49,960 nt of DNA from Acidobacteriota bacterium (GTDB lineage: Bacteria > Acidobacteriota > Thermoanaerobaculia > Multivoradales > JAGPDF01), in the NCBI GenBank assembly GCA_014584695.1, contig JACTMI010000038.1:1-49960 (forward strand), written 5' to 3'. The position numbers were made by a program, and so were the translations under genes. How positions within the stretch are numbered: position 1 is the stretch's first letter; every line of letters starts with the position of its first letter. The notes beneath the pieces are model-generated. The model did not search any database. It was not told where the DNA came from and was given only the letters and a program-made list of their open reading frames with translations. Shown here piece after piece: positions 26,722 through 35,230 of the stretch.

Positions 26722-27960
26722 ATGCGCAGGATCGACACGGTCGTCGTCGGCGGCGGGCAAGCCGGGCTCGCGATGAGCCGCTGCCTCACCGCGCACGGCA
26801 TCGAGCACGTCGTGCTCGAGCGCGGCCGGATCGGCGAGCGCTGGCGCAGCGAGCGCTGGCAGAGGCTGCGCCTGCTCACTCCGCGCTGGCAGAGCCGCCT
26901 CCCCGGCTACTCCTACCGGGGTCCCGACCCGCACGGCTACATGACGAAGGACGAGCTCGTCGGCCACCTCGAGCGCTACGCCGGCAGCTTCGCGGCGCCG
27001 ATCGAGGAGGGGGTCGCCGTGCGCGGCCTCGCACCGGGGCCCGGTGGCCTCCGGGTCGAGACCGCGCGCGGCGACTGGTCGGCGCGCGCCGTGGTGGTCG
27101 CCACCGGCTGGAGCGACCGCCCGGCCGTGCCCGCGCTCGCGCAGGAGCTGCCGCGGAATCTCCTCCAGGTCGTGCCGACGCGCTACCGGGAGCCCGCCCA
27201 GCTGCCGGCGGGCGGCGTGCTGGTGGTCGGCGCGTCGGCGACCGGCGTGCAGCTCGCCGAGGAGATCCACCGCTCCGGCCGACCGGTGACCCTCGCGGTC
27301 GGACGGCACAATCGCCTCCCCCGCCGCTACCGCGGCCGCGACATCCTGGCGTGGCTCGACGCGCTCGGCATTCTCGACCGGCGGATCGAGGACGTCCGCG
27401 ACCTCGAGCGCGCGCGGCGGCAGCCCTCCTACCAGCTCGTCGGCCGGGCCGACGGCGGCACGCTCGACCTCGGGGTCCTGCGCCGCCTGGGCGTCCGCCT
27501 GGTCGGCGGCGTCGAGGGGACCCGCGAGGGACGCGTCGAGCTCGGTGGCGATCTCGCGGCCTGGATGGCGCGCGCCGACGACGAGCTCGCGGACCTGCTG
27601 GCGCGCATCGATCGCTTCGTCGAGCGGGCCGGCCTCGGGCCCGAGGTCGGGCCGCCCGAGAGCGTCGCACCGCTCGATGCGCCAGCCGCGCCGCGCTCGC
27701 TCGACCTCGCGGCCGAAGGAATCCGCACCGTGGTCTGGGCGACCGGCTTCCGGCGCGACTGGTCCTGGCTGCGTTTGCCGGTGCTCGATGTCCGGGGCGA
27801 GGTCGCTCACCGTCGTGGCACCACCGCGGTGCCCGGGCTTCACGTGCTCGGGATGCGCTTCCAGTGTCGGCGCAACTCGAGCTTTCTCGACGGCGTGGGC
27901 GCCGACGCCGCGGAGCTCGCCGGGCGGATCGCGGCCGACCTCGCGCCGGCGGCGGCGTGA
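26722..27960 (+). CDS. FAD/NAD(P)-dependent monooxygenase (flavin-containing monooxygenase-like)
   Basis: The 412 aa flavoprotein has an N-terminal FAD Rossmann motif VVVGGGQAGLAMSRCL, followed by LERGRIGERWRSERWQRLRLLTP, typical of FMO/Baeyer-Villiger-like enzymes. A second dinucleotide motif, VLVVGASATGVQLAEEI (~170), serves NADPH. VVWATGFRRDWSWL and a late FLDGVGADAAELAGRI complete the fold. The FMO fingerprint FxGxxxHxxxY is not evident, so it belongs to the shorter putative-oxidoreductase branch. GGAGGAG lies 10 nt upstream of the ATG. The stop overlaps the next flavoenzyme start by 4 bp, so they are translationally coupled. Confidence 0.85.
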   Translation: MRRIDTVVVGGGQAGLAMSRCLTAHGIEHVVLERGRIGERWRSERWQRLRLLTPRWQSRLPGYSYRGPDPHGYMTKDELVGHLERYAGSFAAPIEEGVAVRGLAPGPGGLRVETARGDWSARAVVVATGWSDRPAVPALAQELPRNLLQVVPTRYREPAQLPAGGVLVVGASATGVQLAEEIHRSGRPVTLAVGRHNRLPRRYRGRDILAWLDALGILDRRIEDVRDLERARRQPSYQLVGRADGGTLDLGVLRRLGVRLVGGVEGTREGRVELGGDLAAWMARADDELADLLARIDRFVERAGLGPEVGPPESVAPLDAPAAPRSLDLAAEGIRTVVWATGFRRDWSWLRLPVLDVRGEVAHRRGTTAVPGLHVLGMRFQCRRNSSFLDGVGADAAELAGRIAADLAPAAA

Positions 27961-29195
27961 ACGGGAGCTCGGCCGCGCTCGCTCCCGCGCTCCCCGAGCG
28001 GGTCGACGTGATCATCGTCGGCGCGCGGGCGGCGGGCGCGGCCACCGCGATGCTCGCCGCCCGTGGTGGGCTCGACGTGCTCGCGGTCGACCGCGGCGGC
28101 TACGGCACCGACACGCTCTCGACCCACGCGCTGATGCGGGGCGCGGTCGTCCAGCTCGCGCGCTGGGGCCTGCTCGACCGGCTCGAGCGCGCCGGCACGC
28201 CGCTCGTGCGGCGCACCACCTTCGCTTACGGCGCGCTCGAGATCCCGGTCGAGATCCGGCCCCGCGGCGGGATCGAGGGCCTGTGCGCGCCGCGACGAAC
28301 GCGGCTCGACGCGCTGCTGGTCGACGCCGCGCGCCAGGCGGGCGCGACGGTCGCGCATGGGCTGCGTTGCGCGGGGCTCGTACGTGGCCCCGGCGGGCGC
28401 GTCAGAGGCGTCGAGCTGGTCGACGGCGCGGGGCGCGCGCGGCGGGTGCTCGCCGACCGCGTCGTCGGAGCGGACGGATTGCGCTCGGGGATCGCGCGCG
28501 AGACCGGCGCCGCGATCCGGCGCCGGGGCGCGCACGCGAGCGGCGTCGTCTACGGCTACTGGCGCGGGCTCGGGATCGAGGGCTACGAGTGGCGCTACGC
28601 GCCCGGCGCCTCCACTGGCGCGATCCCGACCGACGACGGCGCCACCTGCGTTTTCGTGAGCTTCGCGCGCGAGCGCTTCCGGGACGAGCTCGCGCCCGAC
28701 GTCGCGGCGGGCTTCGCCCGCATCGTCGCCGAGGTCTCGCCCGGGCTGGCGGCCGCGCTCGGTCGGGCGGAGCGCCGCGGTGGGTTCCGGGGCTTTCCGG
28801 GCGTGCCCGGCTGCCTGCGCGCCGCGCACGGGCCCGGCTGGGCGCTGGTGGGCGACGCCGGCTTCTTCAGGGACCCGATCACCGCCCACGGCATCACCGA
28901 CGCGCTGCGCGACGCCGAGCTGCTGGCGCGCGCGCTCGCGACCGGCCGGGAGCGCTCGCTCGTCGACTACGAGCAGGAGCGTGACGCGCTCGCGGTCGAG
29001 CTGCTCGACCTGAGCGACGCCGTCGCGGCCTACGACTGGAGCCCCGAGCGCGTGCAGGAGCTGCATCGGCAGCTGTCGGAGGTGATGAAGCGTGAGGTGC
29101 GGGGGCTCGAGGCGATGGCGCGAGCGGCCGAGCCCGACGCCGCGGTGGCGGCCCTCGCTTCGGGCGCAGGGCCGCTTCAGGAGAAGACGAAGTAG
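27957..29195 (+). CDS. FAD-dependent oxidoreductase (PHBH/geranylgeranyl-reductase-like)
   Basis: This 412 aa group A flavin monooxygenase-type protein has the FAD motif VDVIIVGARAAGAATAMLAA, a mid-chain VVGADGLRSGIARE (the DG motif), and the second FAD motif WALVGDAGFFRDPITAHGIT near 300. These are the three fingerprints of the p-hydroxybenzoate hydroxylase/UbiH/geranylgeranyl-reductase superfamily. The GTG start overlaps the stop of the upstream monooxygenase. The final 19 bp overlap the convergent DUF445 gene. The substrate is unknown. Pairing with an FMO-like enzyme and OsmC suggests oxidation of an aromatic or isoprenoid compound. Confidence 0.86.
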   Translation: MNGSSAALAPALPERVDVIIVGARAAGAATAMLAARGGLDVLAVDRGGYGTDTLSTHALMRGAVVQLARWGLLDRLERAGTPLVRRTTFAYGALEIPVEIRPRGGIEGLCAPRRTRLDALLVDAARQAGATVAHGLRCAGLVRGPGGRVRGVELVDGAGRARRVLADRVVGADGLRSGIARETGAAIRRRGAHASGVVYGYWRGLGIEGYEWRYAPGASTGAIPTDDGATCVFVSFARERFRDELAPDVAAGFARIVAEVSPGLAAALGRAERRGGFRGFPGVPGCLRAAHGPGWALVGDAGFFRDPITAHGITDALRDAELLARALATGRERSLVDYEQERDALAVELLDLSDAVAAYDWSPERVQELHRQLSEVMKREVRGLEAMARAAEPDAAVAALASGAGPLQEKTK

Positions 29196-30394
29196 AGCTG
29201 GGCCATGCCGGCGAGGCCGCCCAGGGCCGCGCCGAGGAGGATGAGGGTCCACTCGTCCTCCTTGAAGCAGGGGCGCAGCAGGTCCTGGAACTCCTCGGGT
29301 GGCAGCTCCTCCATCCGCTCGCGCAGGATGGCCTCGATGACCTCGGCGCGCTCCTCGTTGAAGCGCTCGTCCTCGAACGGATCGGCCGAGACCTCGATCG
29401 CCTTGCGGCCGAACGTCTGCGTGATCTTCTGCAGGTCGCCCGGCTGGATCGCCATCTGGGCCAGCGGGCCGACCGCGGTCACCGCCTGGTCGACGACCGG
29501 GCGCAGGTGCTCGACGATCTTCTGGCGGGCGAGGTCGCCGTGCGGACCGTTGATCATCGAGGCCATGAAGCGGCGGATGGTCAGGATCTCGCGCGTCACG
29601 ATCCGGCACCATACCTGCGCCACCTCCTTCTGCCGGCGCAGGAAGAGCCCCTGCACGAACCAGGGGCCGATCCGGATCGGGTGAAGCGGCCGGAAGACCA
29701 GATTGAGCGCCACCCAGTTGGTCGCCCAACCGACCGCCACGCCGTAGAGCGGCAGCTGCCAGCGCCCCGGCACCAGCAGCCAGGTGGCGAGCTGGATCAG
29801 GCCGAAGAGGAAGCCGAAGTAGAGGCCGGAGAGGATCAGGAAGCGGAACTCGCGGGCGCCGCTCTCGAGGAACAGTCGGTTGAGCAGCCGGCGGTCCTGG
29901 ACCAGCCGGGTCACCACCATGTACTTGAAGTCGAGCAGCTGCTCGAGATGCTCGCCGACGTCGCGCAAGGTGTCGCGCACCAGCCTCGGCAGCTGGCCGC
30001 GCACCGCGCCGTAGACTTTCTGCTTGACCCCCTTGGGCGCCTGCTCCCACACTTCGCCCTTGCTGGCGATCATCACGTCGTCGGTGTAGTGCTCGAGGCG
30101 GGGCTCGAGCACGCGCTCGATGTGGCGCGCGATGACGTCGGGCTCCATGCCCTGGAACAGCTCGGGCACCGAGCCCAGCCGGCGCATCGAGGAGTCGACG
30201 AAGATGCGGGCCATCTTCTCGGCCTTGCGCGGGATGATCCCCTGCCAGCCGAGCCAGGGCGGGATGCCCAGGAAGCGGAGCGGATGAAAGGTCATCCAGA
30301 TCGCGATCCAGTTGGTGAGCCAGCCGACCACGGCGGCGGTCGCCGGGATGCTCGCCAGCCGCCAGAGTTCGTAGCTGTCGAGGAACTCGGTCAT
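29177..30394 (-). CDS. DUF445-family membrane protein
   Basis: The 405 aa protein has an N-terminal segment AAVVGWLTNWIAIWMTFHPL, a central repeat of the same module (LPLYGVAVGWATNWVALNLVFRPL), and a C-terminal helix (LILLGAALGGLAGMAQLYFVF). The duplicated GW.TNW.A...F.PL motif is the signature of DUF445 (YheB-like) proteins, with a soluble helical region between the membrane modules. Function is unknown; the family is associated with the cell envelope in several phyla. The start is ATG. It is transcribed divergently from the aarF gene 142 bp away and converges with the flavoenzyme by a 19 bp overlap. Confidence 0.88.
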   Translation of the reverse strand: MTEFLDSYELWRLASIPATAAVVGWLTNWIAIWMTFHPLRFLGIPPWLGWQGIIPRKAEKMARIFVDSSMRRLGSVPELFQGMEPDVIARHIERVLEPRLEHYTDDVMIASKGEVWEQAPKGVKQKVYGAVRGQLPRLVRDTLRDVGEHLEQLLDFKYMVVTRLVQDRRLLNRLFLESGAREFRFLILSGLYFGFLFGLIQLATWLLVPGRWQLPLYGVAVGWATNWVALNLVFRPLHPIRIGPWFVQGLFLRRQKEVAQVWCRIVTREILTIRRFMASMINGPHGDLARQKIVEHLRPVVDQAVTAVGPLAQMAIQPGDLQKITQTFGRKAIEVSADPFEDERFNEERAEVIEAILRERMEELPPEEFQDLLRPCFKEDEWTLILLGAALGGLAGMAQLYFVFS

Positions 30395-30536
30395 GGCCTG
30401 GGGTCGCCGGCAGCGGCGCAGCGCAACTTATCAGGAAGCCCTCGCGCCCAGGGGCGGCTTCGGGTACCATGAACCGGGTCTCCGGACGCGCGCCCGAACG
30501 ACGCCGGCCGACGCGTCCCCCGGCGGACCGCGCGCG

Positions 30537-32231
30537 ATGACGACCGACCCTGCCCCCAGGATGGACGAGCCCTCGCCTCCGCCGGAGCCGGCCCTCGCCA
30601 CGTTCGAGGTCTACGTCGAGCCGAAGCCGCAGGGCCTGCTGCGCCGGCTGATCACCACCTACCGCCACGCCCTCGGCCTGCTCGCCGGCGGTCTCGCCGC
30701 CCACCTGCGCGACCGGACGCCGCTCCAACGCCACGGCATTCGCTACCGCCTCGAACGGCTCGTCAACGGGGTGACGCGGCATTTCGTCGACCGCGACCTG
30801 GTCGGCCTGCCCTTCGCGGTTCAGCTGCGCCGCCGCATGGAAATGCTGGGCGCCACCTACGTCAAGCTCGGACAGCTGCTCGCGCTGCGCGAGGACCTGC
30901 TGCCCGAATCCGTGACCCGCGAGCTCGCCAACCTGCTCGACCGCTTGCCGGCGATTCCCTACCCGCGCTTCCACGAGCTGGTCGAAAAGGAGCTCGGCCG
31001 CGACCCGTTCGAGGTCTTCTCCTACATCGAGACCAAGCCGCTCGGCTCGGCCTCGATCGGTCAAGCCCACCGCGCGGGGACCCGCGACGGCCAGGCGGTG
31101 ATCCTCAAGCTGGTCAAGCCGGGCATCCGCGAGCAGCTCCGGCGCGACATCACCCTGCTCAAGGGCGTCGGCCGGCTGCTCAACTGGCTGCTGCCGCGCT
31201 TCCAGCCCCGGCGCGCGATCGAGGAGTTCAGCTACTACATCCTGCGCGAGGTCGACCTCGAGATCGAGGCCGACAACGCCGAGGTCTTCGCCGCCAACTT
31301 CGCCGATGACCCGAACGTCGTCTTCCCGCGCATCCTGCGCCAGTACAGCACCTCCAGCCTGCTCTGCATGGAGTTCCTGCGCGGCGTCAAGCCGTCGAGC
31401 GAGGAGGCGCGCCAGCTCGCCGACGCCGACCGGGCGCGGGTGATCGACACCGGCGCCTCGGTGGTCATCCGGATGCTCTACCGGGACGGCTTCTTCCACG
31501 CCGACCTGCACCCGGCGAACGTGCTGGTGCTGGCCGGCCCGAAGGTCGGCTTCATCGACCTCGGCCAGGTCGGCCGCTTCGACGAGCACCTGCGGCGCCA
31601 CCTGCTGCTTTACTACTACTGCCTGGTGATCGGCGACGCCGAGAACGCCGCGCGCTACCTGACCGGCATCGCCCGGCCGGGCCCCAAAGCCGACCCGCAG
31701 GGTTTCAGCCGCGACGTCGCGGACATCTCGCGGCGCTGGCGGCGCCATTCGGGCGACGACTCGAGTTCACTCGGCCACCTCATTCTCCAGTCGGTGGGAC
31801 GCGGCGTCCGCTACCGGATGTACTTCCCGGTCGAGCTGGTGCTGATGGTCAAGGCGATCGTGGCGTTCGAGAGCGTCGGGCGGATGCTGGAGCCCAATCT
31901 CGACGTCGCCGCCGCCTCCCAGCGGCACTTGAACGCCGTGCTGCTCCACCAGGTCAACCCGCTCCGCCTGGCCCGCGAGGGGCTGCAGGGCGCGCCCGAG
32001 CTGATCGACACGATGGTCAAGATTCCGATGCTGATCAGCGCCGGGCTGCGCGCGCTCGAACAGGCGACCGCGCGCCCGCCCGAGAACCCGTTCGCCGGCA
32101 TGCGGGCGACGATGTTCGCCGGCTTCTGCCTGGTCGCCGGCGCGATCGTCGCCGCCTTCGAGGGCCCGCCCGTCCTCTGGGCCTCCCTCTTCACCGCCGC
32201 GGTGCTCCTGGCCATCCGCCGCGGCAAGTAG
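30537..32231 (+). CDS. AarF/UbiB/ABC1-family atypical kinase
   Basis: The 564 aa protein has the family-specific KxGQ motif (YVKLGQLLALREDLLP, Lys110), the Ala-rich nucleotide loop GSASIGQAHRA, the ATP-anchoring Lys in VILKLVKPG, FHADLHPANVLV, and GFIDLGQVGRF for metal binding. Two C-terminal membrane helices (FCLVAGAIVAAFEG; LWASLFTAAVLLAI) anchor it. UbiB-type proteins act as ATPases or kinases that mobilise quinone precursors from membranes. The ATG at 30537 is chosen because upstream codons are low-complexity and a -10-like TACCAT lies ~65 bp before it. No ubi genes adjoin, so the exact substrate is open. Confidence 0.92.
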   Translation: MTTDPAPRMDEPSPPPEPALATFEVYVEPKPQGLLRRLITTYRHALGLLAGGLAAHLRDRTPLQRHGIRYRLERLVNGVTRHFVDRDLVGLPFAVQLRRRMEMLGATYVKLGQLLALREDLLPESVTRELANLLDRLPAIPYPRFHELVEKELGRDPFEVFSYIETKPLGSASIGQAHRAGTRDGQAVILKLVKPGIREQLRRDITLLKGVGRLLNWLLPRFQPRRAIEEFSYYILREVDLEIEADNAEVFAANFADDPNVVFPRILRQYSTSSLLCMEFLRGVKPSSEEARQLADADRARVIDTGASVVIRMLYRDGFFHADLHPANVLVLAGPKVGFIDLGQVGRFDEHLRRHLLLYYYCLVIGDAENAARYLTGIARPGPKADPQGFSRDVADISRRWRRHSGDDSSSLGHLILQSVGRGVRYRMYFPVELVLMVKAIVAFESVGRMLEPNLDVAAASQRHLNAVLLHQVNPLRLAREGLQGAPELIDTMVKIPMLISAGLRALEQATARPPENPFAGMRATMFAGFCLVAGAIVAAFEGPPVLWASLFTAAVLLAIRRGK

Positions 32232-32274
32232 CCGCGCTCCGGCTCGCTGGAGCCGCCGCTCTCCCTCCAGCCGG

Positions 32275-34506
32275 TCAGTCCTTCGAGTGGACGGGCAGGC
32301 CCATCTCTCGCAGCAGGTGGTGCGCGCGGTCGACGGCGTCCATCACCCATCGCATGTAGACGGCGTCGACGTGGATGGTCCGCGTGCGGCGGGGATCGAA
32401 ACCGTGGTCGCTCCCCACCCCCTCGAAGTTGCCGTCGAAAGCGAGGCCGACCAGCTCGCCGCGTCCATCGAGGGTCGGCGAGCCGGAGTTGCCGTTGGTG
32501 ATGTCGCAGGTCGACAGGAAGTTGACCGGCAGGTCGCCGAGGCGGGGATCGAGGTAGGCCGCCGGCACCGACGCCGACGCCTCGAGCAGCGCGCCCGGCG
32601 AGGCGAACGGCGGCTCGCCGCGGTCCTTGGCGAGCAGGCCAGCGAGCGTGGTTCGCGGCAGGTACTCGACGCCGTCTTGCGGCGAGAAGCCGTCGACCTC
32701 ACCGAAGGTCACGCGCAGGGTCGAGTTGGCGTCCGGATAGAGCCGTCCGCTGGCGAGCCGTTCCAGGCCGCGCAGGTAGCGCGGGCGCACGCGCAGCATC
32801 GCACCCAGGTGGGCGCGCTCGCGCTCGCGACGCTCGGTGAGCAGGGGCGAGAGCGCGCGCGCGAAATCGAGCAGGGTGTCGCCGCGCGCCAGCAGCTGCT
32901 CGGTCGACTCGGCGGCCATCTGCTGGCGTGTCGCGAGGTCGGCGACTCGGGTGCCGGCGTAGAGCGCGTCGAGGAGGCCTTCGAGCCGCTCGGCCTCGGT
33001 CGCGCCGCGGCTCGCCGCCAGCCGCGCGTCGATCACAGCGAGGCGCTGCTCCGGCGGCAGCGCCAGCGCCAGCTCCAGCGCCCAGCGGAGCCCGGCGCGG
33101 TCGCTCTCCGGCTCGAGGCCGCGCTGCGTGCGCGCGAGCGCCTGCCGGAAACGCGGCAGATCGCGGTCGCGGAAGCCCTCCTCCCGCTCGAGATCGGGCT
33201 TCGGCCGCTCCTCGGCCAGCCGCCAGAGCTTGATCGCCTGGGAGAGCATCGGCGAAGCGCGGTCCAGCCAGGTGAGGACGAGCTCCTGCTCTTCACTCGC
33301 CCGGCGCGCCGCTTCCAGCCGCGCCAGTTCCGTCAGTGGATCCCCCAGCTCGGCGGCGAGCTTCGGGTCGCGGGCCAGCAGGTCACGGAGGGCCGCTTCG
33401 CGCTCGCGTCGCGCCGTCGCGACGCCGCCGTCGCGCAGGCCGAGCAGGGTCCCTTCGAACTTCTTCTGGTAGTTGGCGTTGCCGCGGATGCGGCCGTAGT
33501 TGGCGAGCGCGACCGCCTTGCCCCGCTGGCTCTCGGCCGCGAGCAGCGCGTTGAGCTCGCGGGCCAGCTGGACGAACCTCGGCATGGTGAAGGTGGCGGC
33601 GGTCTCGAGCTCGTCGGCGGTCCGGTGGCGGAAGGTCCGCCCCGGGTAGCCGGGAATCCAGACCAGGTCGCCGGCGCCGACGCCACGGGTCGAGACCCGC
33701 AGCCAGTGCCGGGGCCGGTAGGGGACGTTGCCGGCGGCCGGATCGGCCGCCGCACCGTCGGGTCCGACGTAAGCGCGCAGGAAGGCGAAGTCGCCGGTGT
33801 GGCGCGGCCACATCCAGTTGTCGATCTCGCCGCCGAAGGTGCCGATGCCGTCCGCCGGCGCGTAGACGAGCCGCACGTCGCGCAGCTCGCGCTGGGTGAT
33901 CTCGAGGAAGAGCGCCCCCTCGAAGAAACTGGCGACGCGGCAGCGCACGCCCCCCGGCCGCTCACAGGCGTCGACCAGCTCGCGCTCGCGGCGCTCGACC
34001 TGGCGCAAGTAGTCGAGATCGGAGAGACGCGCCCTCGGGTCGCCGACGACTTCGGCGGTGACGTCGCGGATCGCGCTGGTGACGTAGACGTAGCTGCCGG
34101 GCGCGGCGGCGAGCTCGTCGGTTCGCGTGGCGGCGAGGAAGCCGTCGGCCAGCAGGTCCCGCTCGGGGGTCGAGTGGTACTGGATCGTGCCGGTGACGCA
34201 GTGGTGGTTGGTGACGATCAGCCCCTCGGGCGAAACGAACGAGGCGGTGCAGCCGCCCAGCGAGACGACCGCGCCCAGGGGATCCCCGGTCAGATCGGCG
34301 AGCCGCGCCGGATCGAGCTCCATGCCCATGGCGGCGAGCTCGGCGGCCAGGCCGGGGATCTGACTCGGCATCCACATCCCCTCTCCGGCCAGAGCCGGCG
34401 AGGCGCCGATCGAAGCGCCGATCGAGGCGCTGATCGAGGCGGCGAGCAGGAGACACCATCCGAACCGCCGCGACTGACGAAGTTGCAAAACAAGACTCGA
34501 GCGCAT
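32275..34506 (-). CDS. S46-family dipeptidyl peptidase, DPP7 type
   Basis: This 743 aa secreted chymotrypsin-fold exopeptidase releases dipeptides from peptide N-termini in the periplasm. The signal peptide ends near ASPALA-GEG (~40). Catalytic residues are visible: His in TNHHC (101/102), Asp in GGEIDNWMWPRHTGDF, and Ser in NGNSGSPT. The S1 specificity position, 18 residues after the Ser, is Gly in AFDGNFE, which indicates DPP7-like preference for hydrophobic P1 rather than the Arg of acidic-specific DPP11. The large helical domain (~330-590) caps the active site. TATCAT lies 8 nt before the ATG with no Shine-Dalgarno. It probably cooperates with the DPP IV at 36988 in peptide scavenging. 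Confidence 0.94.
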   Translation of the reverse strand: MRSSLVLQLRQSRRFGWCLLLAASISASIGASIGASPALAGEGMWMPSQIPGLAAELAAMGMELDPARLADLTGDPLGAVVSLGGCTASFVSPEGLIVTNHHCVTGTIQYHSTPERDLLADGFLAATRTDELAAAPGSYVYVTSAIRDVTAEVVGDPRARLSDLDYLRQVERRERELVDACERPGGVRCRVASFFEGALFLEITQRELRDVRLVYAPADGIGTFGGEIDNWMWPRHTGDFAFLRAYVGPDGAAADPAAGNVPYRPRHWLRVSTRGVGAGDLVWIPGYPGRTFRHRTADELETAATFTMPRFVQLARELNALLAAESQRGKAVALANYGRIRGNANYQKKFEGTLLGLRDGGVATARREREAALRDLLARDPKLAAELGDPLTELARLEAARRASEEQELVLTWLDRASPMLSQAIKLWRLAEERPKPDLEREEGFRDRDLPRFRQALARTQRGLEPESDRAGLRWALELALALPPEQRLAVIDARLAASRGATEAERLEGLLDALYAGTRVADLATRQQMAAESTEQLLARGDTLLDFARALSPLLTERRERERAHLGAMLRVRPRYLRGLERLASGRLYPDANSTLRVTFGEVDGFSPQDGVEYLPRTTLAGLLAKDRGEPPFASPGALLEASASVPAAYLDPRLGDLPVNFLSTCDITNGNSGSPTLDGRGELVGLAFDGNFEGVGSDHGFDPRRTRTIHVDAVYMRWVMDAVDRAHHLLREMGLPVHSKD
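34400..34447 (-). repeat. 12 bp tandem repeat within the S46 signal peptide
   Basis: Three and a half copies of a GAGGCGCCGATC-like unit encode ISASIGASIGAS in the signal peptide hydrophobic core. The repeat lengthens the core in steps of four residues and is a likely site of length variation between strains. Confidence 0.6.
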
Positions 34507-34514
34507 GGCTCACC

Positions 34515-34520
34515 ATGATA
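34515..34520 (-). promoter_or_regulatory. -10-like TATCAT 8 nt before the S46 peptidase ATG
   Basis: On the minus strand TATCAT is followed by 8 nt and the ATG at 34506. There is no Shine-Dalgarno, so the transcript is probably leaderless. Confidence 0.4.
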
Positions 34521-34567
34521 CCGACATCGCCGCCGGAGCCCACCACCGTGACACCTGTGAAGCGGTT

Positions 34568-34728
34568 GTGACCTCGAGACAAACGGAAAAGCTCCCATAG
34601 AAGGGGGTGGTGGGCGTGGCGGCGGTGGCAAAGGTCGAGCGACCTCTCCTCCGCAGCCGAGGCCACGCCGAAGGCACCTTGGGCACATCGGTGCCAAGCG
34701 CGCTTCTTCCATCTATGGGCTTCTTTTC
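34568..34728 (+). repeat. Structured intergenic element, copy A
   Basis: This is one of two adjacent similar elements, both opening GTGACCTCGAGAC. Predicted pairings: outer stem CCCATAGA (34594-34601) with TCTATGGG (34712-34719); GGCGTGGC (34613-34620) with GCCACGCC (34662-34669); inner hairpin GGTCG-AG-CGACC (34633-34644); and hairpin GGCACC (34673-34678) with GGTGCC (34690-34695). The element ends in TTCTTTTC. All four helices recur in copy B, one with a compensatory change. No protein is encoded. Strand is inferred from the trailing T-rich end and the downstream gene. It could be a structured RNA, an attenuator, or a palindromic DNA repeat. Confidence 0.6.
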
Positions 34729-34758
34729 AGTATCTCCCCTCGCGAGGTCGGGCCAGTC

Positions 34759-34907
34759 GTGACCTCGAGACGACCTGAAAAGCGTCCATAGATGGGGGTG
34801 GTGGGCGCTTCACTGGTGGCGAAGGTCGATCGACCTCTCCTCCGCGAGCGAGGCCGCGCCGAAGGCACCACGGTGCCGAGGAAGCTTTTTCCATCTATGG
34901 GCTTTTC
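34759..34907 (+). repeat. Structured intergenic element, copy B
   Basis: The second copy lies 30 bp after copy A. The outer stem is CCATAGATGG (34786-34795) with CCATCTATGG (34891-34900), a perfect 10 bp match, extended by GAAAAGC/GCTTTTC. The second stem is GGCGC (34804-34808) with GCGCC (34856-34860), a U-A to C-G compensatory difference from copy A. The inner hairpin GGTCG-AT-CGACC (34824-34835) has a changed loop base. GGCACC/GGTGCC (34864-34869, 34872-34877) is kept although the intervening loop has lost 9 nt. It runs into the pyrimidine tract. Confidence 0.6.
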
Positions 34908-35009
34908 TCTTTGCTTCTTTCTTCTTTCTTCTCTCTTCCTTTCTCTTTCTTCTTTCTCCTTTCCTCTCTGCTTTTCCTCTTACTTCTCTCCCCCCTCCTG
35001 CCTCTTGCT
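34902..35009 (+). other. Near-pure polypyrimidine tract
   Basis: About 108 nt contain only five purines on the plus strand (34913, 34970, 34982, 35000, 35007), and pyrimidine bias continues to ~35040. It is composed of irregular CTT/TTTC/CTCT runs, in a genome otherwise rich in G+C and balanced between strands. It has no coding sense. Such DNA can form triplex structures, and as RNA would be a U/C-rich single strand suited to Rho or an RNA-binding protein. Confidence 0.7.
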
Positions 35010-35180
35010 TCGGGTCTTCACTGCTGCCTCTTGCTCTCTTCGCGCGCCCGCTAGGTCAGCTCGTGCGCGTGTGGGGCGCGTGGGGCTTTTTCTACCCAGC
35101 GGGCGCGGGGGTGCGTGGTACGATTTTTCGGCCTCGGCGGGGCGATCGAGTTTCTGCCTCGAACACCTGGCCTGGCCTAG

Positions 35181-35230
35181 CTTGGTTGGACTTGGTTGGG
35201 CTTGGTTGGACTTGGTTTGGCTTGGCGGGG
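35181..35230 (+). repeat. Five direct decamer repeats upstream of ETF-QO
   Basis: The units are CTTGGTTGGA, CTTGGTTGGG, CTTGGTTGGA, CTTGGTTTGG and CTTGGCGGGG, followed by further G runs to ~35245. The last unit ends 31 bp before the ETF-QO ATG. The evenly spaced GG pairs could form two-layer G-quadruplexes in DNA or in the 5' leader. A -10-like TACGAT at 35119-35124 would place the repeats in the leader. Confidence 0.7.

Noticed and set aside
32275-34506. DPP11 (acidic-specific) assignment for the S46 peptidase
   Set aside because: The residue 18 after the catalytic Ser is Gly (AFDGN) rather than the Arg expected in DPP11.
35008-35021. CTTCGGGTCTTCAC, also found on the minus strand at 42365-42378 and in part near 39214, as further copies of the dispersed repeat
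   Set aside because: Only about 10-14 nt match and the surrounding sequence does not align, so these are noted but not called as element copies.
35181-35230. CRISPR array
   Set aside because: Repeat units are 10 bp with no spacers between them; this is a simple tandem repeat.
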